From: Endocalyx cinctus
Lineage: Eukaryota; Ascomycota; Sordariomycetes; Amphisphaeriales; Apiosporaceae
DNA: 64,000 nt
Reading direction: 5' to 3'
NCBI GenBank assembly: GCA_001600455.1
Contig: BCKC01000002.1
Span: 5,793,682-5,857,681, forward strand
The position numbers and the translations under genes are program-made. How positions within the stretch are numbered: the stretch's first letter is position 1; each line of letters begins with the position of its first letter. The notes below the pieces were generated by a model that saw only the letters and a program-made list of their open reading frames with translations, did not search any database and was not told the origin of the DNA. Positions 32,934-45,153 of the stretch are shown piece after piece.

Positions 32934-34812
32934 ATGCAAGCGATTATGACCCAAGCATATACCAACGACGGGCGTGATGGCCAGGAAGAGGTCACCGAGC
33001 ACACGCCTTTACTTACGAGCAATGCTTATGAACCATCTGGCTCATCATCCTCTGAATCCGGTGCTAGTTTAAGATCCGGGTCTGACGAGATCGGGGTAGC
33101 GTCGTCGTTAGCGTCTTCCTCCTCCTCTCGGACGAGCCGCCGCTTCCGCGTACCGAAGATACGGAAACCCGCGGCCATCGTCAATTATTTATGCGTGATG
33201 ATGTTTTTCTTAGCCGGCGCCACCACCTTCGCCATCATCCCGGCCACGAGGATCTACGAAGACATACTGTGCCGCCGGTATTACGAGAAGATACGGAACG
33301 GCGGCGCTGGCGATGCGCCGCCCGTCGACGAGGAGATGTGCAAGATCGATTCCATCCAGTCCGAGCTCGCTTTCCTTTTCGCTACGCTGGAGTCTGTCCA
33401 AGCTATCGTAAGCGTGAGCGTCGCGTTACCCTGGGGAATCATCGCAGACCGGTAAGTTGACATCTATTCATCTTATCTAACCATAGTTTTAATCTTTTCT
33501 TCTTCAACTCCTGCGCACATCCTTTATCGATGGCTAACTTGATTAAATTTTTTTTTTTTTTACCAGAATTGGTCGCCAGACATTTTGGGTGCTATCTCTT
33601 ATCGGAATGGGTCTTGTGCTGGTATGGGAAGTGGTCGTCGCTTGGTTCCACGAGAGTATACCCGTCAAGTTCGTGTGGTTAGGTGCGCTGGCGCTCCTCT
33701 GCGGAGCCGGAAATCCGGGCGCGAATGCTAGTCTTAGTAGTATCATCACCGACTCCGTTCCACAGTCTATGCGGTACGTTTTCGTCTATTCGATTCATCG
33801 CACTCGCCAAGGATCGATTAATACTAACAGCTTATGCCTTTTTCTTTACTATTACAGGTCTCTTAGCTTTCTAAAAATTTATGCGACAAGTATGCTAGGT
33901 TCATTGTTGTCCCCTGCGCTGGCGTCGGCCATGATGTCTTCGACCGGCCCCTGGCCACTCATGTTCATCAGCATCGTTTTCAGTATCCTACCGGCGTTCA
34001 TGATTTACGCCGTTCCGGAAACATTCCAGCCAGGTCGCAAAGGTGATGATGATCATCATCATCATCGGCACACAAACTTCCGCGTTCAAGTCGGACGCGG
34101 CCTAGGCGACATCCGGGAAACTCTAGCTATCTTCAAGTCGCGGTCGCTCGTCGTGCTCTTCTGCATGAGCTTCTTTCACTTCCCGCTCGTCATTTCCACC
34201 CTACAATTTCTCACTCAGTTCACCTCGAAGCGGTATCACGTCCCGATCAAAGACACGGGATACGTGCAGTCCGCGTACGGAATCGCTACCATTATCGCTG
34301 CTTTGCTCCTACTGCCAGGGCTCTCCGCCCTCCTGATGAAACCAAAGGTGCGAAACGCGATGCGCATTAACGATGAGAAGCACCGCGACCTATTTCTTAT
34401 AAGAGCCTCTTGCACCGTATCTTTTTTGGGTGCTTTCATCCTCGGTGCATCGCCTATGCTATGGGGTTTCGTAATAGGCCTCGTCGTGATGTCCCTGGGT
34501 TCTGCATTCTCTGGTTTCTTAAAGAGCACGTGCGCACTCTACGTCGGTCCCGATAAGAGAACGAGAATGTATACCGTTCTCGGGCTGGTAGACATCACGG
34601 CTAATTTCTGGTCCAGCCCTGCGTTGGCCGGTCTATTCACTCTGGGTATGCGCCGGGGCGGCATATGGATTGGCCTTCCCTACTTTGGTATTTCCTTCAT
34701 TTGCATCATCATGTTTAGTTTATCGCTATTCGTGAAATTGCCAGAGTCGACGATGATCGAAGATGGGAATTTGCATAATGACGACGGTTCTGATAGCAAC
34801 CGAAGTGGATGA
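32934..34812 (+). CDS. MFS transporter with N-terminal dileucine motif
   Basis: Three exons: 32934-33451, 33567-33773 and 33858-34812. Introns have GTAAGT and GTACGT donors; the second (84 nt) is a multiple of three and can be read through. The product is 559 aa. The N-terminal about 75 residues are hydrophilic, with EHTPLLTS, an acidic dileucine-type sorting signal often seen on vacuolar membrane transporters, and a Ser-rich stretch. TM1 starts near VNYLCVMMFFLAG. The cytoplasmic motif GIIADRIGRQ between TM2 and TM3 matches the MFS motif A pattern. A His-rich loop (DDDHHHHRH) joins the halves. The overall pattern resembles the TetA/SLC46-like MFS branch. A vacuolar location is plausible but inferred; the substrate is unknown. 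Confidence 0.92.
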
Positions 34813-36316
34813 GAGATGATCTATTGTTCCACTCTTTAAAAATAACAAATAAAGATGATGATCTAAATTGAATTTTAATAGGAAACTAATCTCGGTCAAG
34901 CGCTCCCGAATTTCTTCGGTTTCAGTTGAAGGGGCGAGTATCTCGGTGACGTTTAGTCTCGCAAACGATGAGGTGGAATATGAAATATAAACATTTAGTT
35001 TAATCAGATCAGCGATGCAAGGAGTTTATTATAGAAGATGCTAACATAAACTAAATCGCAGTTTGACAAATTATCAGTAAATGACCCACAAGCCCTATTT
35101 AGTCGAATAAGCACGGTACCCTTAACTTCCCCAGATTTTCATAGCACACGTATACCACGCCGGGAATATTCGTTTTATTTCAAATGTATGCATAATATTA
35201 ATGAAGAAATAGTGACAGGAGGTGTGACTATGAAAAAAAAATGGAAGAGAGGGTCGAAGGGATTCCGAAAGTATGAAAGCAGAGGGCGCACAGTTCGATG
35301 AGACTTCGATACGCGCTTGTTATCTTTGTCTCTCAATAATACACTCGGAACACCGTACTCATACACACACCACAATCAAAAATTCAGATTGGAAGATTTT
35401 TTCTTTTTGCACACGGCGCTCGACCGCTCCAAAGAAGACGCCGGTCTAGCTGCCTTATACTCTCTTCTCACGAGGTAGGTATAAGGCATCCATATTTCCC
35501 GACATCACCCTCATAATTTAGCGACGCAGGCTGTGTTACGCACACTAGTATAGTTATTGCCTTGACTAAGCGGCTCTTCAGCAGATCGTTCTTTTCAATT
35601 CAACATATGTAACTGAAATGCGTGCTTTTTCGTTCGTTTAGACATATCGTTTTGCGTAAATGTCGGTGCCTGAAGCGAAATGATTGATGCCTCATAAAGA
35701 TTTCCTATTACACCCTAACGCGCTGAACTCAGCCACCTAACTATAGCAACCGACCCATATTTTGTCACAGGCACGGGCCCTTATATGCAAGTGCTTACAT
35801 TACTTCTTATTTTTGGTCCTTAACCGGGCCAATTGAGATTCTCTGCCGGTGACGAGTCTTTTCTATAGAAGGATGCGTTTCATTTCGTTGCCGGCGTGTT
35901 GAGCAGGGCTGTGATGCGCTAGTATACACATTGTATGCTAAGCTTTTTTGTCCCGCGGCGTGGCTTGACGGATCTGCTTCTCCACGTCTTCAAATCACAC
36001 CCTGGATGTTACTGTGCCGCTAAGCGGTGCATTTGATATTCAATATATGGATCTTGTTGGTGTTGCAGAGAGGTAAGTGTGCTAGTGGCCGGCACTTGGA
36101 AGACAAGATGTATAAGAAGCGGTTGATATCGCGTTTTGTTCTGCCGTATGTTTTGATCAGATTAATTCCATACTCTCAGAGAACGACAGGCCCTTCATCC
36201 TACTCAATACGCCACTTCTTATAATAGCCAAGAAGCCAACTCCTACCCATCATCTATCACTTCCCCCTTCTCTTGAAAATCAAATCTCCCCGACCCTCCC
36301 CCCAAAGACAAGTATC
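34813..36316. other. Intergenic AT-rich stretch
   Basis: About 1.5 kb between the MFS gene and the DUF7702 gene, both on +. A CT-rich leader-like stretch (about 36240-36310) precedes the next ATG. Open frames at 35175-35375 (-) and 36027-36224 (+) have no support. Confidence 0.5.
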
Positions 36317-36619
36317 ATGACCCAACCTTTAGGTCTTTCAGCCGCCCTCCTTGGCATCTACACCTTTTTCAGCTTCCCAACTCTGTACGTCTTGTATAAG
36401 CACGGAAAAAAGCACGCGGCATGGATTGGATGGACCTATCTACTCTCTTTCTGCGGTCTTCGCATCATCGCTAGCGGTCTCCAAGCCAACGACCCCACAA
36501 GCTCAACTGCGAGCATCGTTTCCAACATCGGATTGTCTCCTATCGTCCTTGCCGCCTCTGGTCTCCTTCACGAAGCGTAAGTCCACTCTTTTTTTTTTTG
36601 TTTTTTTTTTTTTTCTCTC

Positions 36620-36656
<37 letters not shown>

Positions 36657-37249
36657 GCTGTCAAGTTCAAAGATATAGGCCTCGCGACTAACTTAATTCA
36701 ATATGTAGGCGCGTTCACCTATTCCAAAAGCCCACTAGGAGCTGGGAAACCGTATGGATCGTTCTATTCCACTTCGTCGTATCCCCCGCCCTCGCCCTCG
36801 TCGCCGTGGGCGCCTCCTCGCTGCAGAAGACGGACATCACGGCGGACAAGCTGCAGTCGAGCATGTCGCTGGTCAAGATCGGCATCTACCTGCTCCTCAG
36901 CAGCTGGCTCTTCCTGGTCGGGTTATCCCTCTACACCTTTGCCATCTTCCGACGCGAGAGCCACCGACCCGACTTCCGCGGCGGTAAGAACCTCCTGACC
37001 GCCGTCCTCCTCGCCCTGCCTTTCATCGGCATCCGCGTCATCGTCTCGGTCGTCTACTTCACCACCCTCAACCCGGACCTCAGCCCTGCCACCGGCACCC
37101 TCGCGGCCAAGATCGGCCTCTCGGCCGTCGAGGAGTTCATCGTCACCTTCGTCTTCATCGTCGCCGGTATCGTGACCAGGAACATCGGTCAGGCCTCGAC
37201 GCGTTCCAAGGAGGCCCGCATTTACGATCACGAGAATGTGAGCTACTAA
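36317..37249 (+). CDS. Seven-transmembrane DUF7702-like protein
   Basis: Two exons, 36317-36576 and 36709-37249, give 266 aa. The 132-nt intron contains a T run and a (CT)n microsatellite, then a classic CTAAC branch and a TAG acceptor. That acceptor restores the conserved-looking HEARVHLF junction, which earlier AGs do not. Seven hydrophobic segments are visible: about 7-27, 35-55, 65-86, 100-124, 141-168, 184-208 and 224-246. The seven-helix topology and sequence style resemble the fungal DUF7702 family of unknown function. The C-terminus is short and hydrophilic. No ligand or partner can be inferred. Frames 36351-36998 and 36754-36987 are shadows of this gene. Confidence 0.85.
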
Positions 37250-38227
37250 GTTTAACCCTTTTCTGCTCTAAGAAAAGAGCGATGATCTAATTCGGAAGCA
37301 ACAGAGACAGGGATGGGTTAATACACCCTACGCTGTGTATCGTTAGATAATTATTTCCTGGTATAAGTGATATCATGGATGTGTGGGGGTGTGTGGATAT
37401 GTGTGGGTGTGTATCGGAATGGTGTTTAAGAATGGCCTGTTTTTTTTTCTCTCTGATTAATTTTCTTTGTCGTCATACTCATAGGCATGGGGATTCGCTT
37501 TCAGGATACCAACGTTAAAAGGGGGGGGGTTCCGCAAATAGTTGATTTTTTTGTTATATATTTTATGAATATGCATGTTGCAATGCTTTTTGCTTTAACT
37601 CGGCAGGTGCTCGAGTGAATGATGTCTCAACTACACATCTCTAGTCTCCGGGTTCTTGGTGATAGGTATCATGATTATGAACTTCCAACCATGAAAGCTT
37701 GATCCATCACTGGCTGATAAAAAGAAGTATCAATTATTTGTAAGAGAATATTGTGTACAGAGTTTAGTAGACAAGAATAGCTTCATTCCCTTGCCATATA
37801 ATACTTTTCAAGAAATGATCAACTTCAGCTAGAGGAGTACACTACAAATCAGTACAATTACTAACCTATTTGCAGTAAGACCCCAGTAAATACCAGTCCC
37901 ATTTAGTATATAAGTCGATCATTAATCGGATTTAGTTAGTGTAGTGCGTGCACAGTAGTGTATATGTAGGTACTTTTGCCCTAAAAATACAGTAACTAAC
38001 AGGGGGGAATACAGTGGACCAACTCAACAATCCAAGCCTGTCAAGTCGTGGCACTTTCATGCCCTCCTAAAGATCTAAAGATCATCTAAAGCCTTTCCCA
38101 CTTTGAATATGTTAACCTACGTATAGACACGCCAAGTAGCTTTCCTTCTAGGCTTTCGATCGTAATATTAATGTAAACTAAAATACCATACGACTTTTTT
38201 TTTTCCCTTTCATTATCATCATCAAAC
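37250..38227. other. Intergenic between convergent genes
   Basis: About 1 kb separating the 3' ends of the DUF7702 gene (+) and the GNAT gene (-). It has a G run near 37520 and TG-rich DNA near 37380-37420. No gene is seen. Confidence 0.5.
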
Positions 38228-38983
38228 TTATACCTCCTTCCCAGCCTTCCTCCGCTTCTCCATCCCCATCTCCCTCCACTCATCCTCCAGCATACCAAAG
38301 ATGACGATATCGTGCCACCGGCCGTCGAACCACATAGCGTCCCTGAGCCTGCCCTCCTCCTTAAAACCTAACTTCCCGTACAGCCGGCAGGCCCCGACGT
38401 TGAACGAGAAGGCGTCCATGCGGACTCGGTGCAAACCCGCCATCTGAAATGCGTACCGGAGTCCCCACCGGATCGCCTCGCTCCCGTACCCTTCGCCGCG
38501 GAACTTGCGCGCCACGTCGATGCTGAAGTCGGTCGACCGGTGGTGCTTCGCCCAGGCCCCCGCGTTCTTCAGCACCAGGATCCCCACCGGCTCGCCCGCG
38601 ACTTCGTCCGGAGACGTCGGTGGCAGGCAGAATATCGTGCCGAGCAGCGATTCCTCGGCTATCTGCGTCTTAAACTTGTTGCTATCCTTCATGCTGTGGC
38701 CGTAGAAAATGTCTTATGTTAGTGAATTTAAACCTTCTCGGTCTTGGAGATTAAAGGTATATATAAACGTGATGCGGAAGCGGATAGTAAAGATTTTACT
38801 CATGGAAATAAGCTTTTTTTTTTCTTACCTCTCGGGCCTGAGCAAGCTGTAAGCCGACCCGGACTGGGCTTCGGCGTCCCGCTGGATCGAGTGCACAAAC
38901 GCTTCATCCTCCGGAGTGTCTCTTACGGCTCGGTAGACTAGACGCTCCGAGACGAACGGGTCGAAGGGTTTTACGACGGGCAT
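38228..38983 (-). CDS. GNAT family N-acetyltransferase (RimJ/RimL-like)
   Basis: Two exons (38983-38829, 38693-38228) joined by a 135-nt intron with GTAAGA donor and CACAG acceptor, giving 206 aa. The N-terminal exon supplies the typical first strand (SERLVYRAV), so the longer model is favoured over an ATG inside exon 2. The acetyl-CoA pyrophosphate loop is RGEGYG (117-122), fitting R-x-x-G-x-G. The C-terminal half has the family's asparagine plus LYGKLGFKEEG (156-166), as in ribosomal-protein or small-molecule acetyltransferases. No targeting signal, so probably cytosolic. The acceptor substrate is unknown; fungal relatives are often annotated by fold only. Confidence 0.9.
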
Positions 38984-39482
38984 GATCGTATCTCGACCCG
39001 AATATTCTTCTTGAGATGAAATCGAAAAAGTCCAGGTGGGAATGCGATGTCTTTTCTTTCTTTCTTTCTGGCTTGGCTGACTGTTGTTGATCCCACCGCT
39101 ATTGTCGACTCATATTCAATCGAAGCTTGAGATTGACTAGTTTTGAAGGGTATTTATATTCGTTGCTGTACGTAACGACAACCATCCACTCATACCTCTA
39201 TACTCCGCATATATCCTGATATCTTGGATCCTAGTGGGTCCCGCTAGACTATTTTGAGCTCGCCGAAATAATTCTGCTGACAAAATCGCTATTCGCTATT
39301 ATCTTCGATCCGACGTTAAAAAACGAGACCCTGTCTCGACGTTTCATCAGAACAGATTAGTTTGCATGCTAACGTTGGAGTGTCATCAGTCATACCGCTT
39401 CCATGCATTGAGAAGCAAGAGAAGAAGAAAAAAACTCCGCATTAACTAACCATAGGCATCCTGGCAAAATGCTTTTCTCAGC
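38984..39482. other. Intergenic
   Basis: About 500 bp between the GNAT 5' end and the F-box gene 3' end, both on the minus strand. A pyrimidine-rich (CTTT)n stretch sits near 39050-39070, purine-rich on the GNAT coding strand. Nothing else is seen. Confidence 0.5.
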
Positions 39483-41456
39483 TCAACTCATCTCTATTGG
39501 GGAACGAAAGTAACGGTCATGCGTCTCAACCCCGTAAGTTTTAGCCGACTTCGTTTGCTGCTGTTCTTGTTGCTGCTGAGGGCGCCTTTTTCGCCAGTAA
39601 TCCTTCCAGACCTTCCCGCCGAACTCCCTGGTCGGCGGGATCTCGTCTCGGAAGCTCCAGGCGGCGTAGTGGCTGTCCTTGACGAAAACGAGAAACTCGT
39701 CGTCGCCCACGAGCCGGCGGGACGAATCGAAGTAGTTGCCCGCGTACAGCTCCTCGCCGCGGGGGTCGAGGTTCGGCTTCAGCACGAAGTTGAGGTGGTC
39801 CAGCGATTCCTCCGGCAGCTTGTCGCGGTTGGCTAGCACGCCTTCGCAACGCTCCAGCCACTGGATACCGTTGTTATTATTGTTGTTACTGTTACTACTG
39901 TTGTTATTTCCGTTGCTGCTGTTACCGTTGGCCGCCCGCGTGTCGTAGAGCGGTATGGAGGTTCGCGGCTCGGGCTCCAGCTCGGAATCCTCCTTCATGC
40001 AAGCTTTCACGGACCTGATCAGGGTGGATGGGGAATCGGGATAGCCGCCAACGTAGAGCTGTTGGTTCCAAATATGATAAGGCCAGATGGGAGAGCTGGT
40101 CAGGTGGTGATAGAGGGTGGTGAACGTCTTCGTGTAGATATTGAAGCACACCGTAGCAAGCAACGTCGTAGACTTCCCGCATGGACAAGAGGAAACCGCG
40201 GGCTCTGACATGATGTCTACCAACGAGTATCCTCCGTGTCGATCTATCTTCTCCCACCGCAGGCCACCCCTTCCATTCTCGCCTAAGGTACGGAGGATAC
40301 TAGGGTCAAGAGTGTATGTGCCGACAATAGCATCACCACGTATCTCATGGACGGTGAGCGGGCCGGAGCCGGTAGTGGTTAAAGTAATGACGAAGAAGGT
40401 ATTGTCTAGATTCGGAGCCAGGATGAAATCAATGTACATACTCGCCCCTTCTAAATATAAGTACATTTTCTGGGTATATCTCGAAGGGAACGAGAACGTC
40501 TGTGACCACGTCCGAGATAAAGCTTCTTTCGGATAGCACGGAAATTGACCCATGTCGATGCGTCGAGGCTGCTCTCCGTACTTCCAAAGGTAGACATCCG
40601 AACGAGCGGACACGACCAGGATCGAGTCGCCTTCGACGATGCACCGTATAAAGCTGGGGACGCGGACCGAGTACGAGCAATTGCGCTCGAGATGCCATGC
40701 GTGCAACGTCGAATCCCGGCCCATCACCAGCAGCTTGGCGCCCATGGCCGTCTTGTAGCCCGTCCTCTCTTCCTGGTGATCGGGAAAGACGAAAGCGCGC
40801 CGGACGCCCGTCCGAAGGTCGTCGACGATGGCGACGTAGGGAACGCAGTAGACCTCGGGCCACCAGGCGATCCGGCCGTTGCTGTACATCATGAAGCGCG
40901 ACGCGCGCTCGTTATCCAGCCGCATATCGGCGAAATCACCGTACGAACGAGACAAGCCACCAGTACCACCACTTTCGGTAACCCCCCCGTGAGGAACGAC
41001 GCCGCCGCCGCCGCCCCAGCGGAAGACAGTATCGGTCTCCAAGAGCATGCCGTGCTGCAGAGCGACGCCGAACTTCCCCGTCACCCTCCGCGGGTTCCGC
41101 GACAGGACTTCCCGAAACGCGGCGGCCGCGTCGTTCCCGTCGACGGTGGTAGTGCGTATGTGGGCGGCCAGGCCAGGGTACCAGTAATCGGCCAGCATGG
41201 GCCATATCTCGTCGCTGAGCCAGACGCGACGGAGGGAGCGCGACGCGGTCAGCGCGGCGGCAATGTCTGCGGGCTCCAAGTACTCCAGTACGAGGAGGTG
41301 AAGCTCAAACGGCAGGCGATCCAGAATTTCGTGCTCCCGGAGCGTCGTCCTCGCGGTCCTCTGATCAGGTGGCGCCGGTCGGAATTTTAAGGATTTGCGA
41401 AAACGGCTAAGAAATGACTTCCTCATGGTGAAGGCAATAATACTCTCCTCTCGCAT
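39483..41456 (-). CDS. F-box domain protein
   Basis: Single exon, 657 aa; the internal Met11 (41426) is an alternative start. An F-box occupies about residues 45-92, with LDRLPFELHLLVLEYLEPAD followed by the LRRVWLSDEIWPMLA segment. It would bind Skp1 in an SCF ubiquitin ligase (family knowledge). The remaining about 550 residues show beta-rich segments such as SDVYLWKYGEQP that may form a propeller-like substrate-binding region, but no clear repeat is called. An Asn/Ser run (about 510-535) and a Gln-rich patch (about 633-642) mark disordered segments. The basic N-terminus (RKSFLSRFRKSLKFR) may be a localisation signal. The substrate is unknown. Confidence 0.85.
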   Translation of the reverse strand: MREESIIAFTMRKSFLSRFRKSLKFRPAPPDQRTARTTLREHEILDRLPFELHLLVLEYLEPADIAAALTASRSLRRVWLSDEIWPMLADYWYPGLAAHIRTTTVDGNDAAAAFREVLSRNPRRVTGKFGVALQHGMLLETDTVFRWGGGGGVVPHGGVTESGGTGGLSRSYGDFADMRLDNERASRFMMYSNGRIAWWPEVYCVPYVAIVDDLRTGVRRAFVFPDHQEERTGYKTAMGAKLLVMGRDSTLHAWHLERNCSYSVRVPSFIRCIVEGDSILVVSARSDVYLWKYGEQPRRIDMGQFPCYPKEALSRTWSQTFSFPSRYTQKMYLYLEGASMYIDFILAPNLDNTFFVITLTTTGSGPLTVHEIRGDAIVGTYTLDPSILRTLGENGRGGLRWEKIDRHGGYSLVDIMSEPAVSSCPCGKSTTLLATVCFNIYTKTFTTLYHHLTSSPIWPYHIWNQQLYVGGYPDSPSTLIRSVKACMKEDSELEPEPRTSIPLYDTRAANGNSSNGNNNSSNSNNNNNNGIQWLERCEGVLANRDKLPEESLDHLNFVLKPNLDPRGEELYAGNYFDSSRRLVGDDEFLVFVKDSHYAAWSFRDEIPPTREFGGKVWKDYWRKRRPQQQQEQQQTKSAKTYGVETHDRYFRSPIEMS

Positions 41457-42314
41457 ATTTTAGAAGAGAAAAGAATTTAAGAAATATGATGACTATCTAT
41501 GAAGTCAAGAAAATAAGAGGAAACGAACCCTGAAGGTTGCGTTGCTGTATATGTTGTTTGTAAGATGCTGCGCCCCTGTCTCTCAAGGGGTCAGCCCACC
41601 TAGTGAGAAAAAGGAACAGCGTTGATTACAATGTTGCTATTATAAATGTCACAGTAGACAAGTTATTCCGAAGCGGCCTACAGAAGGGTTGGGGGCTAAG
41701 TCAGTATCATATATGTAAAGAGAAGAAGAAAAAGGCTATCGCGCATATATTTCAATATTAAAATTAATATCATTGCTTTTCTCTCGATAAATCCACATTG
41801 TTGAGTTACTTTCAAGGCTGAAATTTAGGGAACAACAGTAAGCCACTTGAATGTCTCGCCATCCTTTTTTTTTTTTTTTTTTTTAGCTAGCCAGGAACTC
41901 TCAGCTACGCACTTTACCTATTATAAGACGATTGAAACAATTTACATGGTACAATTCATCGTGTTTTTCCAATATTCTGTGTACACGTGTGAATGACCGG
42001 TTTAAAATTTAAGGTAAACAGTAAATGACAAGGAAATTAGCGCAGTGTCAGAAGTATATCGTAGATATTTCCACGCAGACAGGCAGATACAGCATGACGT
42101 CACTCTGTTTCACCTATCATTATCATCAAGGTTATCAATCAGTTTCAGACTTCTTCATCTGTGTACGCAATGCCATCATTTTCATTTGTACGGAGTATTG
42201 ATAACTTATTTTTGAAATCGAAGAGAAAAAAACCCCATAGCACCTAAAAGTCCTATATCAAGCTACGATTCAAAAAATAACCAGACCTAAATCATCACCG
42301 TCACCATTATCATC
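41457..42314. other. Divergent intergenic region
   Basis: About 860 bp between the F-box gene (-) and a small + strand gene. It has a 21-nt T run near 41864-41884 and one TACGGAGTA motif at 42189. No gene is seen. Confidence 0.5.
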
Positions 42315-42575
42315 ATGAACAACGACAAAACCTCCCCTCCAGCCGCGAACGCGACGACCGAGTCCGAAAACAACTCCAACTTGTCGTCGATTACTACTAC
42401 GGAGCCTACAACGAACCAAGCAACCGACGGGAATAAGCTAGGTCTAGGCGAGAAAGATAAAGAGGAGAAGGTACATTCTGACGACGTTCCCAAACCCCGG
42501 GCGGGGAAACAGCTCCTGTCGCATTACCGGGGCATGCCCAAGCAGTGGGAGAAGAATCTACCCAAGACGGAGTAA
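42315..42575 (+). CDS. Small hydrophilic protein, 86 aa
   Basis: Single exon, 86 aa. The first half is Ser/Thr/Asn-rich and probably disordered. The second half is charged, with KLGLGEKDKEEKVHSDD, and ends in PRAGKQLLSHYRGMPKQWEK plus a short tail. Codons are richer in G/C than the flanks, the start context (catcATG) is acceptable and the stop is followed by T-rich DNA. No domain, signal peptide or membrane segment is visible. I do not recognise the family. The conserved-looking C-terminal motif suggests a real gene, but chance cannot be excluded. Confidence 0.55.
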   Translation: MNNDKTSPPAANATTESENNSNLSSITTTEPTTNQATDGNKLGLGEKDKEEKVHSDDVPKPRAGKQLLSHYRGMPKQWEKNLPKTE

Positions 42576-45120
42576 CCCTTTTTTTTTCTGTCCTTCGCTA
42601 TTCCGGCGGGCTTCCAATAATGGGTCAAGGCGAGGTGAGGTAGTGGTGGGGTAAAAAGGACCTGGAGATCTCCGTGCGCGGCTATTTGTTTCCCTTTAAC
42701 GACGACGGATGGGATAGGATCGATCCGGCAAGAAGATGGTCTGCTTGGCAAACGCTTCGTTTGGAAAAGCACGTTCGATACATCGAACTATTATCATACT
42801 TCGGGAGCTAATGACACTTGACCGACTTGTTTAGCTGAGGTCGCAGGGTCGCTAGCAAGTGGCTTTACGCGTCTAGATAGTATCTGCAACCGGTATGATG
42901 TCTAGTATGATAGCAAGCAAAACACCATATCACTACGAAGAGAGTGGTGTGAATCAATAACCTAAGTGAACTACGCGCGTTGTTCGTCATGATTAGCGAG
43001 GCGCTATTGGGAAAAGGTCGTAATATAGAAATTAAACAAGCGATCAATTCACTGCACCTCTTAATTCGTATCTTCTATGGTGCTGTCGTGACATCTTTGT
43101 ATCCCTATCACATGTAGCGTTGTTCTACCCAACAACTTCGGCGATCACGAAAAAGCAGATATTTCATGTTCAATACGTTGGGTCAGGCCTGTCAACCTAG
43201 ATCCATATCGAATCCTACCCACAATCAACTCACTCGCTGTCTCTAGATGTCTGCTCATCTTGTCACGTTGCAGTGAGCAAGATTATTTCGCAATAACAAA
43301 CATAGAACGGTGATCCACAACTTCCAAGCTCGATCCCCCCCCCCGGCCGAGGCGTCCTTCACGACGTATAATACCTACCTACTAGTACCTAGAGGTCAGT
43401 ATACTAATTAATGTATATGCGCCAAGAGGGTGCGGCATAGCTTAACAGCCAGGAAAGATAGAATTTAGCCACTTTCCAACCCAACCCCGAGAAAACGTCG
43501 AGGCAGAGGAATGAATTTATTGTAGGTCTGTTTTCTGCCGTCCTCAACGAATTGTTTATTGTCTTCAAACACAGATTGGCAAGATCCTTACACAGAGAGA
43601 GGTAGGTAAGTGATGAAAGTAAATAAGTGAACGGATGTATCGCGTGCGGAAAATATCGATATAGTCTAGGTATGATGTTATCACGCTCACCGCCAACACC
43701 ATCATATGGTAGTAACTGCAGAGCGACGACGCGCTGTTCTGTAATGTAGTTTCGATTTTCTACCTGCTCTTTTTATTTACCCACCCTTGGAACTCTTTCA
43801 AGCATCAGATAGTAGTGCATCATAACTAACCCTTGAACCAAGATAAGACATGCTTCCAGCCCTCAGTTCACCGCTCTCGATCTTCGAAAATCTTGATCCT
43901 ATCATTTTAAATTCGTATAACTACCCTCAGGAGCCAAAATCCCCAAGTCGCAAAAAGCCCTCGTGTTCATGCATGGATATCAACCATCTTGTTGACGAGC
44001 CCTAAAGAAGGACCAAGAGAAGAAACCAAGTTCGAATCAAAACCTCCAAACAAAAGAGGGAAGAAAATATCTTTCACCACGAAGTATAATTATTGTTAGA
44101 GAGTTTTGACAGCCAAGTCCCGGCTCCATAAGCCTCGAGCCATATATTCAACAGCAGCAACAACAGCGGTCTAGGACTGGGATCCGCTTCTTTCCCCACG
44201 ATCCAAAGTCTCAATAAGGCTTCTTCCGCCAAGATTTCGAGAAAAAGCTGAGTTGGCACCTATTCCTAGTTCTGACCCGACAAAGCGCATACGAAGGTCA
44301 AGATCGTCATGGCATATCATGTCATGTTATGACTGAACTGAACCGAAGGTAAGCTCAACACCGCTAGCATTCGCTTAGTTCGGGGAACGACAACAGAACG
44401 GGAAAGGAAAACCTTACGCATAGTCGGTCCACTTCGAAAGCTCGTTGGTCTTTAAAAAGATTTTTTTTCCCCCGGGAGATCTCAAATGGAAGATGTGTAG
44501 GTTTAAGGGACCTTTTATCACGCTCTCATACTTTGAGAAGAAAAATATATATCTTTAGACCCGTTGAAAAAGAGTCAATTTCTGTTATTGATCTCAAAGT
44601 ATATATACCCTCTACCTCATTTAGATGATATCATATCAAAGCTTGAAGAAAAGTAAGGGAAAAGGAAAGACATCTAAACCTCAAACTTCGAGGTTTGAAA
44701 CACGACAACAATTAGGGATTATACAGACAGATATCAGATTAAGGAAAATCAGCAAAAAGTTACTGTAGAAAATAAGGCGAGATCAAAATATTATCATTGT
44801 TAATATTACCTTATACCGCTCAACGTACAGGAACGGATTCACGGTTTTTTGGAAATCCGTTTTTTTTTACCTACTTTGGACCTCTCTTATATTATTTTTT
44901 TAGCGGAAGTGATGTACTCGGAAAGCTGAAAGAAAAAAAAACTGCCAAGACTTTAATCTTGATACAGTGTCGGGGATACTTTAAGCCATGTATGAAAAGA
45001 TAACGTTGATCTTGTATACTGTCTATAATCTGTACGGTGTCATCTGTTTTTTTTTTAGTCCGTGCTGTTGGGGCCTCAGGCAATGAGGCTCTAAAACAAA
45101 CCTTGGCTTTCCTGGCAAAT

Positions 45121-45153
45121 GAAATAAAATAAAATAAAATAAAATAAATAAAT
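45121..45153. repeat. (AAAAT)n simple repeat
   Basis: Reiterated AAAAT followed by AAAT units over about 33 bp, the same unit as at 21432-21457. Confidence 0.85.
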
